From Aquamicrobium lusatiense (GTDB taxonomy: Bacteria > Pseudomonadota > Alphaproteobacteria > Rhizobiales > Rhizobiaceae), in NCBI RefSeq assembly GCF_014201615.1, contig NZ_JACHEU010000001.1, forward strand, positions 763,631 through 827,630: a stretch of 64,000 bases of DNA, written 5' to 3'. The translations under genes were made by a program, and so were the position numbers. Positions 17,821 through 28,612 of the stretch are shown one piece after another; position 1 is the first letter of the stretch; every line of letters starts with the position of its first letter. The notes under the pieces were generated by a model. That model had not been told where the DNA came from. It made no database searches and saw only the letters and a program-made list of their open reading frames with translations.

Positions 17821-17910
17821 GGATGAAAGCTTGGCGATCGGGCTGAAATGCTTTTCCCCTCAAGGGCAGAAGCCTTCAGTCGTCTTTCAGAACTAAGATC
17901 GGGAGAAACC

Positions 17911-17952
17911 TTCAACCACTATAAAGGTGCAGTTCCGCACCTGTCGGTTGAA
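17911..17952 (-). terminator. terminator of tRNA-Leu
   Basis: Read on the minus strand, an inner stem AGGTGC-ggaact-GCACCT followed by TTTAT is nested in an outer stem TTCAACC / GGTTGAA. It begins 8 bases after the tRNA CCA end. Confidence 0.7.
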
Positions 17953-17959
17953 AAGGGAA

Positions 17960-18044
17960 TGGTGCCCAGAAGAGGACTCGAACCTCCACGCCTCGCGGCA
18001 CACGGACCTGAACCGTGCGCGTCTACCAATTCCGCCATCTGGGC
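17960..18044 (-). tRNA. tRNA-Leu (anticodon CAG)
   Basis: 85 bases including an encoded CCA. The acceptor stem GCCCAGA pairs with TCTGGGC, with discriminator A. The anticodon stem CACGG / CCGTG encloses the loop TTCAGGT, giving anticodon CAG, which reads CUG codons. A class II variable arm (TGCCGCGAGGCG region) and a T-loop GGTTCGAGTCC are present, as expected for leucine tRNA. Confidence 0.96.
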
Positions 18045-18054
18045 TGGTGGCGCT

Positions 18055-18083
18055 CATGTAAGCGGGCCGGATGATCCTGTCAA
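18055..18083 (-). promoter_or_regulatory. promoter of tRNA-Leu
   Basis: On the minus strand a perfect TTGACA (18078-18083), a 17-base spacer and TACATG (18055-18060) lie about 10 bases before the mature 5' end, the spacing expected for a short tRNA leader. Confidence 0.7.
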
Positions 18084-18285
18084 CGCGCTTTTTTGACCTT
18101 GGCGAGATTTAGCCGGTGACATGGCTGGAAGGATGCGCAAAGTCGGTTGCGATTGTCCGGTCGGGCATCGGAAAGTGGTGCCTTGAGCATGTTCCGTCAA
18201 AAATTAACCTTTTATTTGCCCTGTACATTTAGCGTGTCTTAACCTTTGGCCGGCCGCTGCGGACGGTCATGAACTGGCAAGCGCG

Positions 18286-19239
18286 ATGAGTGACCGACTG
18301 AGCCCCGAGGACTGGAGACGCGAGCGCGCCCTGGCGGCGCTGGCACGCGCCATGCGTGGCGAGGACGAGGATCGCCCCGAGCGTTCGGCCCAGCCGAAGG
18401 GGCAGCCTCCGTCGAAGGGTTCGCTTCTGTCGATGGCTCCGCCTGCGGAGGCAGCGAAAACGGCCATGGAAGACGATGCCGAGTGGCGCGCGATGGCAGC
18501 CGAACGCCATCGTCTGGCGCGGCTGCGGCGCGAGGCCGGCCGCAGCGAAGCCGGGCAGCCGGTGCCGGATGCCGAAGAGCCGATTCGTTCTCATCATCAC
18601 GAGGCGCCCGTCCCACCGTTTCGCGCAGGTGCCGTTGTTCCTGAGCCGCCTTTTTCCGAAGCCTCCGTTGCCGAAGTGCAGGGCGCAGGTGTGGTTGAGC
18701 CGGAAAATCAGGATTCCGGTGGCCGCGATGTCCCTCGGGAACCTGCCGCTCCACTGCCGCAGGCGGAGCGCGCGCGGCGCATCGGCCTCAGGGAGGGTGT
18801 CTTTCGCTCGAAGCCGGCAATCTATCGGCTGACGCTTCTGGGGGCCGTGCTCGGCGTGGCCTGCGCCGTGCTGCTGTGGAAGCAATATGGTGCGCTGATG
18901 GCGTTTCTGCCTCTGCTGGGCGTGATCATCGGCCTTGCCGCCGGGCTCCTGCTTGCAATCGTGCGCGGCATGCAAAAAGGGGCAGAGCCTTTGAGCGTGT
19001 CGCCCGCGCCCGCAATGCCGTCCTCCCCCGTATCTGTGCCGCCCCCGCCTCTCGGCGACGACGAATCATCCGGGCTTGCTGGCGCTTTCCGCCATCAGCC
19101 GGTTGATGACGAGCCTTACGCATCCGGCAGGGCCGCCTATGCCACGGCGCAACCGCCTTCCGTGGAAGAAATCCGTGCCAGCCTGCGCCAGCTCCGCGCA
19201 GCGACGCAGGATCTGGCCCGCCGGCGCGACCCGCGCTGA
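18286..19239 (+). CDS. hypothetical protein with two membrane segments
   Basis: 317 residues with no family I recognise. The first 175 residues are charged and Pro/Ala/Glu-rich and look disordered. Two hydrophobic helices follow at about 184-235 ([15 protein letters not shown] and [20 protein letters not shown]) with a very short turn. The tail is Pro-rich and ends in a basic helix ([20 protein letters not shown]). Topology suggests both ends in the cytoplasm and a hairpin in the inner membrane. It precedes folD by 109 bases in the same direction. An AT-rich stretch 60-100 bases upstream could hold its promoter. Confidence 0.75.
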   Translation: MSDRLSPEDWRRERALAALARAMRGEDEDRPERSAQPKGQPPSKGSLLSMAPPAEAAKTAMEDDAEWRAMAAERHRLARLRREAGRSEAGQPVPDAEEPIRSHHHEAPVPPFRAGAVVPEPPFSEASVAEVQGAGVVEPENQDSGGRDVPREPAAPLPQAERARRIGLREGVFRSKPAIYRLTLLGAVLGVACAVLLWKQYGALMAFLPLLGVIIGLAAGLLLAIVRGMQKGAEPLSVSPAPAMPSSPVSVPPPPLGDDESSGLAGAFRHQPVDDEPYASGRAAYATAQPPSVEEIRASLRQLRAATQDLARRRDPR

Positions 19240-19348
19240 TTTCCGGTCTTCCGAAACGCGCCTTTCGGGTTTAGGCATCCCCCGACGCATCGGCACCGCG
19301 TCGCGCCGCATCCTGGCGCGACCGGCGGCCGAACAAGTGGAGAAGGGC

Positions 19349-20266
19349 ATGAGCACAGTCATCGATGGCAGGAAAACGGCGGCCGAGGTGGTCGAAAAGG
19401 TGAAGGCGCTGACTGCCGATCTCGCCGCGAAAGGGGTTTCCGCGCCCGGTCTTGGCGTGGTGCCCGGACTTGCGGTGGTGATCGTCGGCGAGGATCCGGC
19501 CAGTCAGGTCTATGTCGCCAACAAGTCGCGCACCGCGAAGGAATGCGGCTTTCATTCCGTGCAGCACACGCTGGCCACCGACACGGGCGAGGCCGATCTT
19601 CTAAAGCTGATCGGCGAGTTGAACGCCGATCCGGCCATCCACGGCATACTGGTGCAGCTTCCGCTGCCCGGCCATATCGACAGCAGCAAGGTCATTCAGG
19701 CCATCGCGCCGGAAAAGGACGTCGACGGCTTCACCTACGTCAATGTCGGCAAGCTTGGTGCCGGCGAAGCGGCGACCGCCTTCGTGCCCTGCACCCCGGC
19801 CGGCTCCATGCTGCTGATCGAGCGCGTGCGCGGCCGGGATCTGTCGGGCCTGAACGCGGTCGTCATCGGCCGCTCCAACATCGTCGGCAAGCCGATGGCC
19901 AATCTGCTGCTGGCGGCCAATTGCACGGTGACGGTCGCGCATTCGCGCACGAAGGATCTGGCAGCACTTGCCCGCACGGCCGACATACTGGTGGCGGCGG
20001 TCGGGCGGCCGGAAATGGTGAAGGGCGACTGGGTGAAGCCCGGCGCCACGGTCATCGATGTCGGCATCAACCGCATTCCCGCACCCGAAAAGGGCGAGGG
20101 CAGGACAAGACTGGTCGGCGACGTCGACTATGCGCAAGCCGCCGAAGTGGCGGGCGCGATCACGCCCGTTCCGGGGGGGGTCGGCCCGATGACCATCGCC
20201 ATGCTGATGGCTAACACGGTGGTGTCGGCCTGTCTCGCTGCGGGGCTTGCCCGGCCGGAGTTCTGA
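19349..20266 (+). CDS. folD: methylenetetrahydrofolate dehydrogenase / cyclohydrolase
   Basis: Bifunctional FolD of 305 residues, interconverting 5,10-methylene-THF and 10-formyl-THF with NADP in the cytoplasm. The catalytic Lys lies in [15 protein letters not shown]. The signatures [32 protein letters not shown] and [14 protein letters not shown] are all present. The start at 19349 is chosen for the preceding GTGGAGAAGG; the longer frame upstream overlaps the previous gene. It converges on edd with only 9 bases between the stops. FolD could connect with the formate dehydrogenase in one-carbon metabolism, but they are 11 kb apart. Confidence 0.96.
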   Translation: MSTVIDGRKTAAEVVEKVKALTADLAAKGVSAPGLGVVPGLAVVIVGEDPASQVYVANKSRTAKECGFHSVQHTLATDTGEADLLKLIGELNADPAIHGILVQLPLPGHIDSSKVIQAIAPEKDVDGFTYVNVGKLGAGEAATAFVPCTPAGSMLLIERVRGRDLSGLNAVVIGRSNIVGKPMANLLLAANCTVTVAHSRTKDLAALARTADILVAAVGRPEMVKGDWVKPGATVIDVGINRIPAPEKGEGRTRLVGDVDYAQAAEVAGAITPVPGGVGPMTIAMLMANTVVSACLAAGLARPEF

Positions 20267-20275
20267 TCCGTCCGA

Positions 20276-22102
20276 TCAGGCCGCGTTTCCGAAGGCGCTG
20301 GCTCCGTGGTCGGCGCGTCCTGCCAGGTGCCGGAAGCCGGCAAACAGCTCTCGCCCGAAGCCGAATTCGTTTTCGGACAGGTCCGGATGCGGTTCGGGCC
20401 GCAGTGCCAGATCGGCGGCGGACACCAGAAGCTCCAGCGTGCCAGTGGTCGCGTCGAGCCGCACCACGTCGCCGTCGCGGATCTTGCCGATTACCCCGCC
20501 TTCCAGCGCCTCGGGCGTGACGTGGATAGCTGCCGGCACCTTGCCGGAAGCGCCCGACATGCGCCCGTCGGTGACGAGCGCGACGCGCTGGCCGCGGTCC
20601 TGCAATATGCCGAGCACGGTGGTGAGCCGGTGCAGTTCCGGCATGCCGTTGGCCTTCGGGCCCTGGAAGCGGATGACGGCGATGAAATCGCCGGTCAGCT
20701 CGCCGGCTTTGAAGGCGTCGTTGAGGCCCTGCTGGCTGTCGAAGACGCGCGCCGGCGCCTCGATCACATGCCGTTCCGGCTTGACGGCGGAGGTCTTGAT
20801 GATGGCGTGGCCGATATTGCCGGCCAGAACCTTGAGGCCGCCGGTCGGCTGGAATGCCTTGGCGAAAGGCGCCAGCACCTTTTCGTCGCCGCTGTCGCGC
20901 GGGGCGGGCTCGCGCACCACCGAGCCGTCGGGACCGAGCTTAGCTTCCACCGTATAGGTGCGCAGACCCTCGCCCCACACGGTCTGCACGTCCTCGTGCA
21001 GCAGGCCGGCGTCGAGCAGCTCGCGGATCAGGAAGCCCATGCCGCCGGCGGCCGCGAAATGGTTCACGTCGGAAAGTCCGTTCGGATAGACCCGCGCCAG
21101 CAGCGGCACGGCTTCGGCAAGATCGGAAATGTCCTGCCATGTCAGCCGGATGCCGGCCGCTGCCGCCATGGCGATGAGGTGGATGGTGTGGTTGGTCGAG
21201 CCGCCGGTGGCGTGCAGCCCGACCACGCCGTTGACGATGGCGCGCTCGTCGATCATGCGCCCGGCGGGAATGTAGTCGTTGCCGAGCCGGGTGATGGCGA
21301 GCGCCCGCCTGGCCGCTTCCCTGGTCAGTGCGTCGCGCAGCGGCGTGCCCGGATTGACGAAGGAGGCGCCCGGCGTGTGCAGGCCCATGATCTCCATCAG
21401 CATCTGGTTGGAATTGGCGGTGCCGTAGAAGGTGCAGGTACCGGGCCCGTGATAGGATTTCGATTCGGCTTCCAGCAGCTCGGCGCGGCCGACCTTGCCT
21501 TCGGCATAGAGCTGGCGCACGCGCGCCTTCTCGTCATTGGGCAGGCCCGAGGTCATCGGTCCGGCCGGAATGAACACGGCCGGCAGATGGCCGAAGGTGA
21601 GGGCCGCGATCAGCAGGCCGGGCACGATCTTGTCGCAGACGCCGAGGAAGACGGCGGCGTCGAACATGTTGTGCGACAGGCCGACGGCCGCCGCCATGGC
21701 GATGACGTCGCGCGAGAACAGCGACAGCTCCATGCCGGGCATTCCCTGTGTCACGCCATCGCACATGGCCGGCACGCCGCCCGCTACCTGCGCGATGCCG
21801 CCGGCCTCGCGCGCCGCCTGCTTGATCAGTGCGGGGAAGGTCTCGAACGGCTGGTGGGCGGAGAGCATGTCGTTATAGGCGGTGACGATGCCGAGATTGG
21901 GAACGGCATCGCCCGAAAGCGCGGTCTTTTCCTGCGGGCTGCAGACGGCGAAGCCGTGGGCAAGGTTGCCGCAGGAGAGCACCGAACGGTTGGCCGCCTT
22001 GCCGGCTGCGTCGGAGATGCGGCCGAGATAGGCCTCGCGGCTGGCGCGCGAGCGCTCCCTGATCCGGTCCGTGATGGCTTGGATGTCGCTTCTGGCTGTC
22101 AT
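20276..22102 (-). CDS. edd: phosphogluconate dehydratase
   Basis: 6-phosphogluconate dehydratase of 608 residues, the first committed Entner-Doudoroff enzyme, making 2-keto-3-deoxy-6-phosphogluconate. It is an IlvD/Edd-family iron-sulfur dehydratase. Visible motifs are [14 protein letters not shown], the cysteine-bearing [30 protein letters not shown] and, C-terminal, [20 protein letters not shown]. It is third in the zwf-pgl-edd unit, 60 bases after pgl. The partner aldolase gene eda is not in the window. Confidence 0.96.
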   Translation of the reverse strand: MTARSDIQAITDRIRERSRASREAYLGRISDAAGKAANRSVLSCGNLAHGFAVCSPQEKTALSGDAVPNLGIVTAYNDMLSAHQPFETFPALIKQAAREAGGIAQVAGGVPAMCDGVTQGMPGMELSLFSRDVIAMAAAVGLSHNMFDAAVFLGVCDKIVPGLLIAALTFGHLPAVFIPAGPMTSGLPNDEKARVRQLYAEGKVGRAELLEAESKSYHGPGTCTFYGTANSNQMLMEIMGLHTPGASFVNPGTPLRDALTREAARRALAITRLGNDYIPAGRMIDERAIVNGVVGLHATGGSTNHTIHLIAMAAAAGIRLTWQDISDLAEAVPLLARVYPNGLSDVNHFAAAGGMGFLIRELLDAGLLHEDVQTVWGEGLRTYTVEAKLGPDGSVVREPAPRDSGDEKVLAPFAKAFQPTGGLKVLAGNIGHAIIKTSAVKPERHVIEAPARVFDSQQGLNDAFKAGELTGDFIAVIRFQGPKANGMPELHRLTTVLGILQDRGQRVALVTDGRMSGASGKVPAAIHVTPEALEGGVIGKIRDGDVVRLDATTGTLELLVSAADLALRPEPHPDLSENEFGFGRELFAGFRHLAGRADHGASAFGNAA

Positions 22103-22162
22103 CGGATTGATCCTTTCGTGGGCCGCCCTGTGCCGGCGGCATGCACCTAGCCCTTGTCGCGG

Positions 22163-22900
22163 TCAGGGGGCCCAGAACACATTGACCGGGCGTGGCGATG
22201 CCTCGATCACCGCCCGGATCGGTTTTCTGTCGTCGCCCTGAATGGCCGCCTGCATGGCCGCTTCGAAGACCGCGCGCTTTTCGGCGCCCTCGATGTGGAG
22301 GGCGAGAAAGCCTGCTCCGGTCAGCCGGGGCATGGACAATGTCAGGCGCGGCTCGCCCGCACTGGCTGCTTCGACCGGCAGCACGATGCGCGCATTGTGC
22401 GGGTCGAGCAGGTCGGGGAGCGTGTCGGCGTCGGGAAAGAAGGACGCGGTGTGGCCGTCCGTCCCCATGCCGAGCACGGCTGCGTCGAGCGGCCATGGCA
22501 GCGTGGCGAGTTCCGCTTCGGCGGCAATTGCTGCATCGGCCGCACTGTCTGCCGCATGATAAAGCGGCGCGAAGCGGGCGGCGGAGGCCGCATTGCGCAG
22601 GAGCGTATCGGCCACCAGCGCCGCATTTGAGCGCGGCGAGGAAGGCGGCACGAAGCGTTCGTCCACCAGCGTCACCGTCACCTTGTCCCATGCGATCGGG
22701 CGGCTGGAAAGTGCTGCGAAAAAGCGCCCCGGCGTGGTGCCGCCGGAGACGGCGAGAAAGCCAGCACCGCGGCGTTCGATGGCTGCGCTAAGTGTTTCCG
22801 CCACCCGGTCGGCCAGAGTTTCGGCCAGTGCCTCGCGGTCCGAAAACGCGGTCCAGTCGTAGCCCTGTGTCGCCGCTTGTGCTGTCTCCTGCGCCGTCAT
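22163..22900 (-). CDS. pgl: 6-phosphogluconolactonase
   Basis: DevB/Pgl-type lactonase of 245 residues that hydrolyses 6-phosphogluconolactone to 6-phosphogluconate. Family motifs include AVSGGTTPGRFFAAL, VTVTLVDERFVPPSSPRSN and VLGMGTDGHTASFFPDA. The ATG at 22898-22900 is 2 bases from the zwf stop, so the genes are translationally coupled. Confidence 0.95.
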   Translation of the reverse strand: MTAQETAQAATQGYDWTAFSDREALAETLADRVAETLSAAIERRGAGFLAVSGGTTPGRFFAALSSRPIAWDKVTVTLVDERFVPPSSPRSNAALVADTLLRNAASAARFAPLYHAADSAADAAIAAEAELATLPWPLDAAVLGMGTDGHTASFFPDADTLPDLLDPHNARIVLPVEAASAGEPRLTLSMPRLTGAGFLALHIEGAEKRAVFEAAMQAAIQGDDRKPIRAVIEASPRPVNVFWAP

Positions 22901-22902
22901 CG

Positions 22903-24372
22903 TCAGGTGCTTTCGTGCCAGGTGCGCCCGTCGCGCTCGATCAGCGCGATGGAGGCGGATGGGCCCCAGGTGCCGGCAGTATAGCCCTGCACCTCCTGCC
23001 GCGATCCTTCCCATGCCTGCTGGATCGGATCGATCCAGCTCCACGCCGCCTCGACCTCGTCGCGGCGCATGAACAGGGTCTGGTTGCCGCGCACCACATC
23101 CATGATGAGGCGCTCGTAAGCATCCGGCGCGCGGCCCTTGAAGGATTGCGCAAAGCTCATGTCGAGCGGAATCTGCCGCAGCCGCATGCCGCCGGGGCCG
23201 GGATCCTTGATCATGATGAACTGCTTGACGCCCTCGTCCGGCTGCAGGCGGATGACGAGCTGGTTGGCGAAGATCGGTCCCGCCCCGTCGCCGAAGATGG
23301 AATGCGGGATCGGCTTGAACTCGATGACGATCTCGGAGACGCGGGTGGCCAGCCGCTTGCCGGTCCTGAGATAGAACGGCACGCCCGCCCAGCGCCAGTT
23401 CTCGATCTCGGCGCGGATGGCGACGAAGGTTTCGGTGCCGCTCTCGCTGCCCAGCTCCTCGACATAGCCTTTGACCGGGCCGCCGGCGGAGGCGCCGGCG
23501 CGGTACTGGCCGCGCACCGTGTGCCTTGGGGCCTCGTTGCCGTTGATGCGCTTCAGCGCGCGCAGCACTTTCAGCTTCTCGTCGCGCACGGCATTGGCCT
23601 CCATCGATGCGGGCGCCTCCATGGCGACGAGGCAGAGCAGTTGCAGCAGATGGTTCTGCACCATGTCGCGCAGCGCGCCGGCCTTGTCGTAATAGGTGAC
23701 GCGATCCTCAAGCCCCACCGTCTCGGCCACGGTTATCTGCACATGGTCGATATGGGCCGAGTTCCACAGGGGCTCGTAGAGCGCATTGGCGAAGCGCAGC
23801 GCCATCAGGTTCTGGACCGTCTCCTTGCCGAGATAGTGGTCGATGCGGAAGATCTGGCTTTCGCGGAAGTTCTCGCCGACGAGATCGTTGAGTTCCCGCG
23901 CCGAATCGAGGTCGCGTCCGAGCGGCTTTTCCAGCACGATGCGCGAGGCGGGCGTGATGAGGTCGTGTGATTTCAGGTTGCGCGAGATGTCGCCGAACAG
24001 GGACGGCGCCACCGCCAGATAGAAGGCGCGGATCGTCTTGCTGTCCCCGATCGCGGCCTTCAGGTTGTCGAAGCCGTCGCCGCTGACCGCATCAGCGGCT
24101 ACATAGGAGAGGCGGGCAAGAAACTCATCCAGCTCCGCCTTGTCGATATATTCGGGCGCGACATGCTCTTCGATGGCCTTGCGGGCGAAGGTGCGGAACT
24201 CGTCGTCGCTCATCTTCGTGCGCGAGGTGCCGATGATCCGCGTCGGCTCGGAAAACTGGTGGTCGCGCTGCCGGTGATAGAGCGAGGGCAGAAGCTTGCG
24301 CTCCGACAGGTCGCCGGTGCCGCCGAAGATGATGAAATCGAAGGGATCGACGGGGATGATCTGACTGGTCAT
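22903..24372 (-). CDS. zwf: glucose-6-phosphate 1-dehydrogenase
   Basis: G6PDH of 489 residues, oxidising glucose-6-phosphate to the lactone with NADP (or NAD) and feeding both Entner-Doudoroff and pentose-phosphate routes. The coenzyme site is FIIFGGTGDLSERKLLPSLY and the active-site motif RIDHYLGKETVQNL. It is the first gene of the operon, read from the promoter at 24410-24438. Confidence 0.96.
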   Translation of the reverse strand: MTSQIIPVDPFDFIIFGGTGDLSERKLLPSLYHRQRDHQFSEPTRIIGTSRTKMSDDEFRTFARKAIEEHVAPEYIDKAELDEFLARLSYVAADAVSGDGFDNLKAAIGDSKTIRAFYLAVAPSLFGDISRNLKSHDLITPASRIVLEKPLGRDLDSARELNDLVGENFRESQIFRIDHYLGKETVQNLMALRFANALYEPLWNSAHIDHVQITVAETVGLEDRVTYYDKAGALRDMVQNHLLQLLCLVAMEAPASMEANAVRDEKLKVLRALKRINGNEAPRHTVRGQYRAGASAGGPVKGYVEELGSESGTETFVAIRAEIENWRWAGVPFYLRTGKRLATRVSEIVIEFKPIPHSIFGDGAGPIFANQLVIRLQPDEGVKQFIMIKDPGPGGMRLRQIPLDMSFAQSFKGRAPDAYERLIMDVVRGNQTLFMRRDEVEAAWSWIDPIQQAWEGSRQEVQGYTAGTWGPSASIALIERDGRTWHEST

Positions 24373-24409
24373 GACGTATCCGTTCTGTCTCGCGTCGGGC
24401 GATGACGCT

Positions 24410-24438
24410 GATATAATCTAATCGATTTAATTTGGCCA
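24410..24438 (-). promoter_or_regulatory. zwf promoter with LacI-type operator in the spacer
   Basis: On the minus strand TGGCCA (24433-24438), a 17-base spacer and TATATC (24410-24415) lie about 40 bases before zwf. The spacer is almost wholly an imperfect palindrome, ATTAAATCGATTAGAT (24416-24431, 12 of 16 positions symmetric), with the central CG typical of LacI/GalR operators. Placement implies repression. PckR, the LacI-type central-carbon regulator of Sinorhizobium, is a candidate by inference only. Confidence 0.6.
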
Positions 24439-24635
24439 GTGCCATGGCGTCGCATTGCTGCGATTGTTACGAATCCCGCTGAGCGGATTCGATGATAGCG
24501 GATGCCGGCGCGATCCGGTCATCCCGTTATTCTAGGGCGCGGCAAGGCCGGAACCAGAGAGAACATGCGACATGGTGCCAGTGGCAGCGTGCAGCAGTCG
24601 ATGAATAATCGTCAGTCAGAATGAAAGAGCAGGAC

Positions 24636-25382
24636 ATGAGATTGAAGGACAAGGTCGCGGTAGTGACCGGGGCAGCAGCAGGATTTGGCGAGGGCATCGC
24701 CCGGCGGTTCGCGCAAGAGGGCGCGAAAGTCGTTGTCGCCGATCTCAATGCGCGCGGCGCGGCCGAGCTGGCCGATGACATCGGGCACGACGCGATCGCC
24801 GTCACCACCGACGTTTCCAAGCGCGCCGATGTCGAACAGATGATCTATGCGGCCAAGAACGCCTTCGGCCGGGTCGACATCGTCGTCAACAATGCCGGCT
24901 TCACCCATCGCAACGGCGATCTTCTGAATGTCGACGAGCCGACCTTCGATCTGATCACGGCGGTCAACATGAAGGCGATCTATTACAGCACGCTGGCGGT
25001 GGTGCCGACCATGCAGCGGCAGGGTGGCGGCGTCATCCTCACCACGGCATCGACGGCCGGCCTGCGGCCGCGTCCGGGACTGACATGGTACAACGCCTCC
25101 AAGGGCTGGGCGATCACCGCCACCAGGTCGATGGCCGTGGAGCTTGCGCCGCATAACATCCGCGTCAACTGCCTGTGCCCGGTGGCGGGCGATACGGCGA
25201 TGCTTGAGCGTTTCATGGGCTCCGACACGCCGGAGCTGCGCGAGAAGTTTCGTGCTTCGGTGCCGCTGGGACGGCTGTCGACGCCGCTCGATGTCGCCAA
25301 CGCCGCGCTGTGGCTGGCTTCCGACGAGGCGGCCTTCATCACCGGCGTGGCGCTGGAGGTCGATGGCGGCCGCTGCGTCTGA
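24636..25382 (+). CDS. short-chain dehydrogenase/reductase
   Basis: Classical SDR oxidoreductase of about 248 residues. The cofactor motif is TGAAAGFGEGIARR; an Asp after the second strand (VVADLN) favours NAD. NNAG and the catalytic Ser-Tyr-Lys (TTASTAG, then WYNASKG) are present, and the C-terminus ends in ITGVALEVDGGRCV, common to SDRs with tetrameric packing. ATG 24636 has AGGA close upstream and is preferred over ATG 24621. Glucose-1-dehydrogenase or 3-ketoacyl-ACP-reductase-like labels would be typical, but the substrate is unknown. Confidence 0.9.
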   Translation: MRLKDKVAVVTGAAAGFGEGIARRFAQEGAKVVVADLNARGAAELADDIGHDAIAVTTDVSKRADVEQMIYAAKNAFGRVDIVVNNAGFTHRNGDLLNVDEPTFDLITAVNMKAIYYSTLAVVPTMQRQGGGVILTTASTAGLRPRPGLTWYNASKGWAITATRSMAVELAPHNIRVNCLCPVAGDTAMLERFMGSDTPELREKFRASVPLGRLSTPLDVANAALWLASDEAAFITGVALEVDGGRCV

Positions 25383-25435
25383 AACATCTCAGCCCGGACG
25401 CCAAAAGGCATTTGAATGGATGCCGGTCGCCCTGC

Positions 25436-26131
25436 TCAGTCGCGGTCCAGAAAGTCCTTGTAGATGAAGCCGCGCTGATCCTTGTGAATGATCTCGCACC
25501 ATGAATCGCAGGAGATCACCTTGACCTCGGTTCCGCCGGGAATGGTGCCGATGGCATCGCCGCCGGGGCCGGCGCGGAAGGTGACGCCGCGGATGATGCG
25601 GCCATTGCCGGCAGCCGTTTTCTGAGCGGCGGCCTTCTGAGCCGGTGGGCTCGGCCGGGTTGCCGGAATAGCGGCTGTCTGCGTGCCGGTGCTCTCCGAT
25701 TCGGGAGGCGTGGCCGGTTCTTGCCCGGCATCGGGGACGATTATGGCAGCGGCTGCCTGCTGGTCGATCTCGGGAACCTTTGGCTCCGGCATCAGGGCCA
25801 GCGGCTGGATTTCGGGCTCGGGGGCCGTGTCGGCCACCGCAACGGGTGCCAGCGGGGCAGGATCCGGCGCTGCAGGGTTCTGTGCGGTCACTGGCGCTGC
25901 TTCTGGTGCTATTTCCTGTGGCGCTGCCCGGGCCAGAACCGGCTTGTCCGCGCGGGGCAGCGTGAACCAGAAAGCAGTGACTGCAATGGCGATGAAGACA
26001 AGGCTGCCGATCCCGGCAATGACGAGATGCGAATGCTCCTTGATCTGGTGCCAGCCAGATGGTGGTGCACTATACCCATACTGAACCGAACGCTGCCGTC
26101 TCGGTTTGCCGAAAACCGGTAGACCTCTCAC
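25436..26131 (-). CDS. membrane-anchored SH3-domain protein
   Basis: About 231 residues. A short basic N-terminus is followed by one transmembrane helix (about residues 36-57, VIAGIGSLVFIAIAVTAFWF), then a Pro/Ala-rich linker of about 110 residues, and a C-terminal bacterial SH3 domain (RGVTFRAGPGGDAIGTIPGG ... CEIIHKDQRGFIYKDFL). The likely topology is a cytoplasmic N-terminus with the SH3 domain in the periplasm, perhaps touching peptidoglycan. The GTG at 26129-26131 is chosen because GGAG lies 8 bases upstream; a longer GTG frame to 26236 is possible but odd in composition. No partner gene is evident. Confidence 0.75.
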   Translation of the reverse strand: MRGLPVFGKPRRQRSVQYGYSAPPSGWHQIKEHSHLVIAGIGSLVFIAIAVTAFWFTLPRADKPVLARAAPQEIAPEAAPVTAQNPAAPDPAPLAPVAVADTAPEPEIQPLALMPEPKVPEIDQQAAAAIIVPDAGQEPATPPESESTGTQTAAIPATRPSPPAQKAAAQKTAAGNGRIIRGVTFRAGPGGDAIGTIPGGTEVKVISCDSWCEIIHKDQRGFIYKDFLDRD

Positions 26132-26376
26132 TTCGCAGACTCCAAAGAACCGGCCGTCCGCACAAGAGCCCCGTCCTCCTGTGCAGCGGTCCTGGATGTA
26201 CCTGAATGTCGCCGCGCTTTGGCTGCAACAGATCACGTACGGGCGTCATGTTAAAGTAAATTGTGGCATCACTGCGCATGAACCATGCCAATTACAGCCA
26301 TAATCGTAGCAAAACTTGTGGCCGTGGCGTTTTCATAGGAAAAGCGCAGAGTTCCAGATCGATCGGATGTCGAATC

Positions 26377-27216
26377 GTGCGTTTCCGGCTTGCCGCAGTT
26401 GTCGTCGTTTTTCTTGCCGCTTTGCTGCCCGCTGCAAAGGCGCAGGAGCCTGTCATTCCGCAATTGTGGGATGCAAAGGAACGGCTCTCAAAACCGGATC
26501 TGTCGGCATTGCCGCGGCTGCGGTTTCTGACCACGACGGATTTTCCGCCGTTCAACTTCCTCGACGGTCAGGGCCGGCTGTCGGGTTTTCATGTCGATCT
26601 TGCCCGCGCCATTTGCGCCCGGCTGGAGCTTGCCGACAAATGCCAGATACAGGCTGTTCCATGGGACGAACTGCAGGGCGCGCTGGAACTGGGCGAGGGT
26701 GAGGCCATCATCGCGGGCCTGGCCGCGACAGCGGAAACACGCACCGCCTACGCCTTCTCGCGCCCCTATCTGCAGTTTCCCGCGCGGTTTGCCGTGCAGA
26801 AATCGCGGGCTCCATCGGAGCCTGTGCAGGACAGTCTCAGGGGCAGGCCGGTCGGCGTTGTGGCGGGCTCGGCGCATGAGCGCATGCTGCGCGATTACTT
26901 TGGAGCGGTCACGGTCGTTCCCCTGCCGGACGAGGATGCCCTGCAAGCCGAGCTGAAGGCCGGGCGCATCGATGCCGCCTTTGGCGACGGCATGCGCCTG
27001 TCGTTCTGGCTGGCCGATGCGGCTTCGGAAAAATGCTGCCGCTTTGCGGGTGGCCCGCTGATCGCGCCCGAATATCTCGGCACGGGGCTGGCGATTGCCA
27101 CCCGCGCCGGCGATGCGCTGCTGCCTGCGGCTCTGGATTACGCATTGCAGGACATTGCGGCGAAAGGCACTTTTGCCGAACTCTACCTGCGCTATTTCCC
27201 GGTCGGCTTCTACTGA
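26377..27216 (+). CDS. solute-binding protein family 3 (periplasmic)
   Basis: About 279 residues. The frame contains a signal peptide beginning at a GTG at 26377 (VRFRLAAVVVVFLAALLPA, cleavage near AKA-QEP). The mature protein has the family 3 opening RFLTTTDFPPFNFLDGQG and LSGFHVDLARAICARL. No permease or ATPase gene adjoins it, so it is an orphan binding protein or a periplasmic sensor component. The start is uncertain: ATG codons at 26263 and 26278 would put 38 or 33 extra residues before the signal peptide. Confidence 0.82.
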   Translation: MRFRLAAVVVVFLAALLPAAKAQEPVIPQLWDAKERLSKPDLSALPRLRFLTTTDFPPFNFLDGQGRLSGFHVDLARAICARLELADKCQIQAVPWDELQGALELGEGEAIIAGLAATAETRTAYAFSRPYLQFPARFAVQKSRAPSEPVQDSLRGRPVGVVAGSAHERMLRDYFGAVTVVPLPDEDALQAELKAGRIDAAFGDGMRLSFWLADAASEKCCRFAGGPLIAPEYLGTGLAIATRAGDALLPAALDYALQDIAAKGTFAELYLRYFPVGFY

Positions 27217-27234
27217 GGTCCGTAAGCCTTTTCT

Positions 27235-27255
27235 AAGTAAGCAACAGCTTACTTT

Positions 27256-27258
<3 letters not shown>
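27235..27258. terminator. bidirectional terminator between the binding-protein gene and mrp
   Basis: AAGTAAGC-aaca-GCTTACTT followed by TT sits between two convergent genes; on the other strand it is followed by AGAAAAGG. It overlaps the mrp stop codon. Confidence 0.6.
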
Positions 27259-28422
<1,164 letters not shown>

Positions 28423-28508
28423 TGCTTGTACCTCATGCCTGGGGCCTGTTGCCGCCAGATCGCCGTGCGTCCGTCCGGACGCACAAAGGACGATCTGAAT
28501 TATTGATG

Positions 28509-28558
28509 GAGCATCGGTATAGCCGAAAACCGGATCCCACTTTTCGGTCCGATGCTCT
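28509..28558. repeat. interspersed palindromic repeat, copy 1
   Basis: Outer arms GAGCATCGG / CCGATGCTC enclose inner arms CCGAAAACCGG and ACTTTTCGG. The pattern GAGCAT...CCGAAAA...CCGGTTTTCGG...ATGCTC is a familiar intergenic element in Rhizobiales genomes, recognised here from memory. It lies between mrp and the pit gene. Confidence 0.65.
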
Positions 28559-28612
28559 AGCCAGTGATGAGATACTGCATAAGCCGGCCCGCTCCAAGCG
28601 CTGCCGGCTGCG

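Noticed and set aside
20306..22150. 614-codon plus-strand frame opposite edd
   Set aside because: Antisense shadow of a gene with clear dehydratase motifs.
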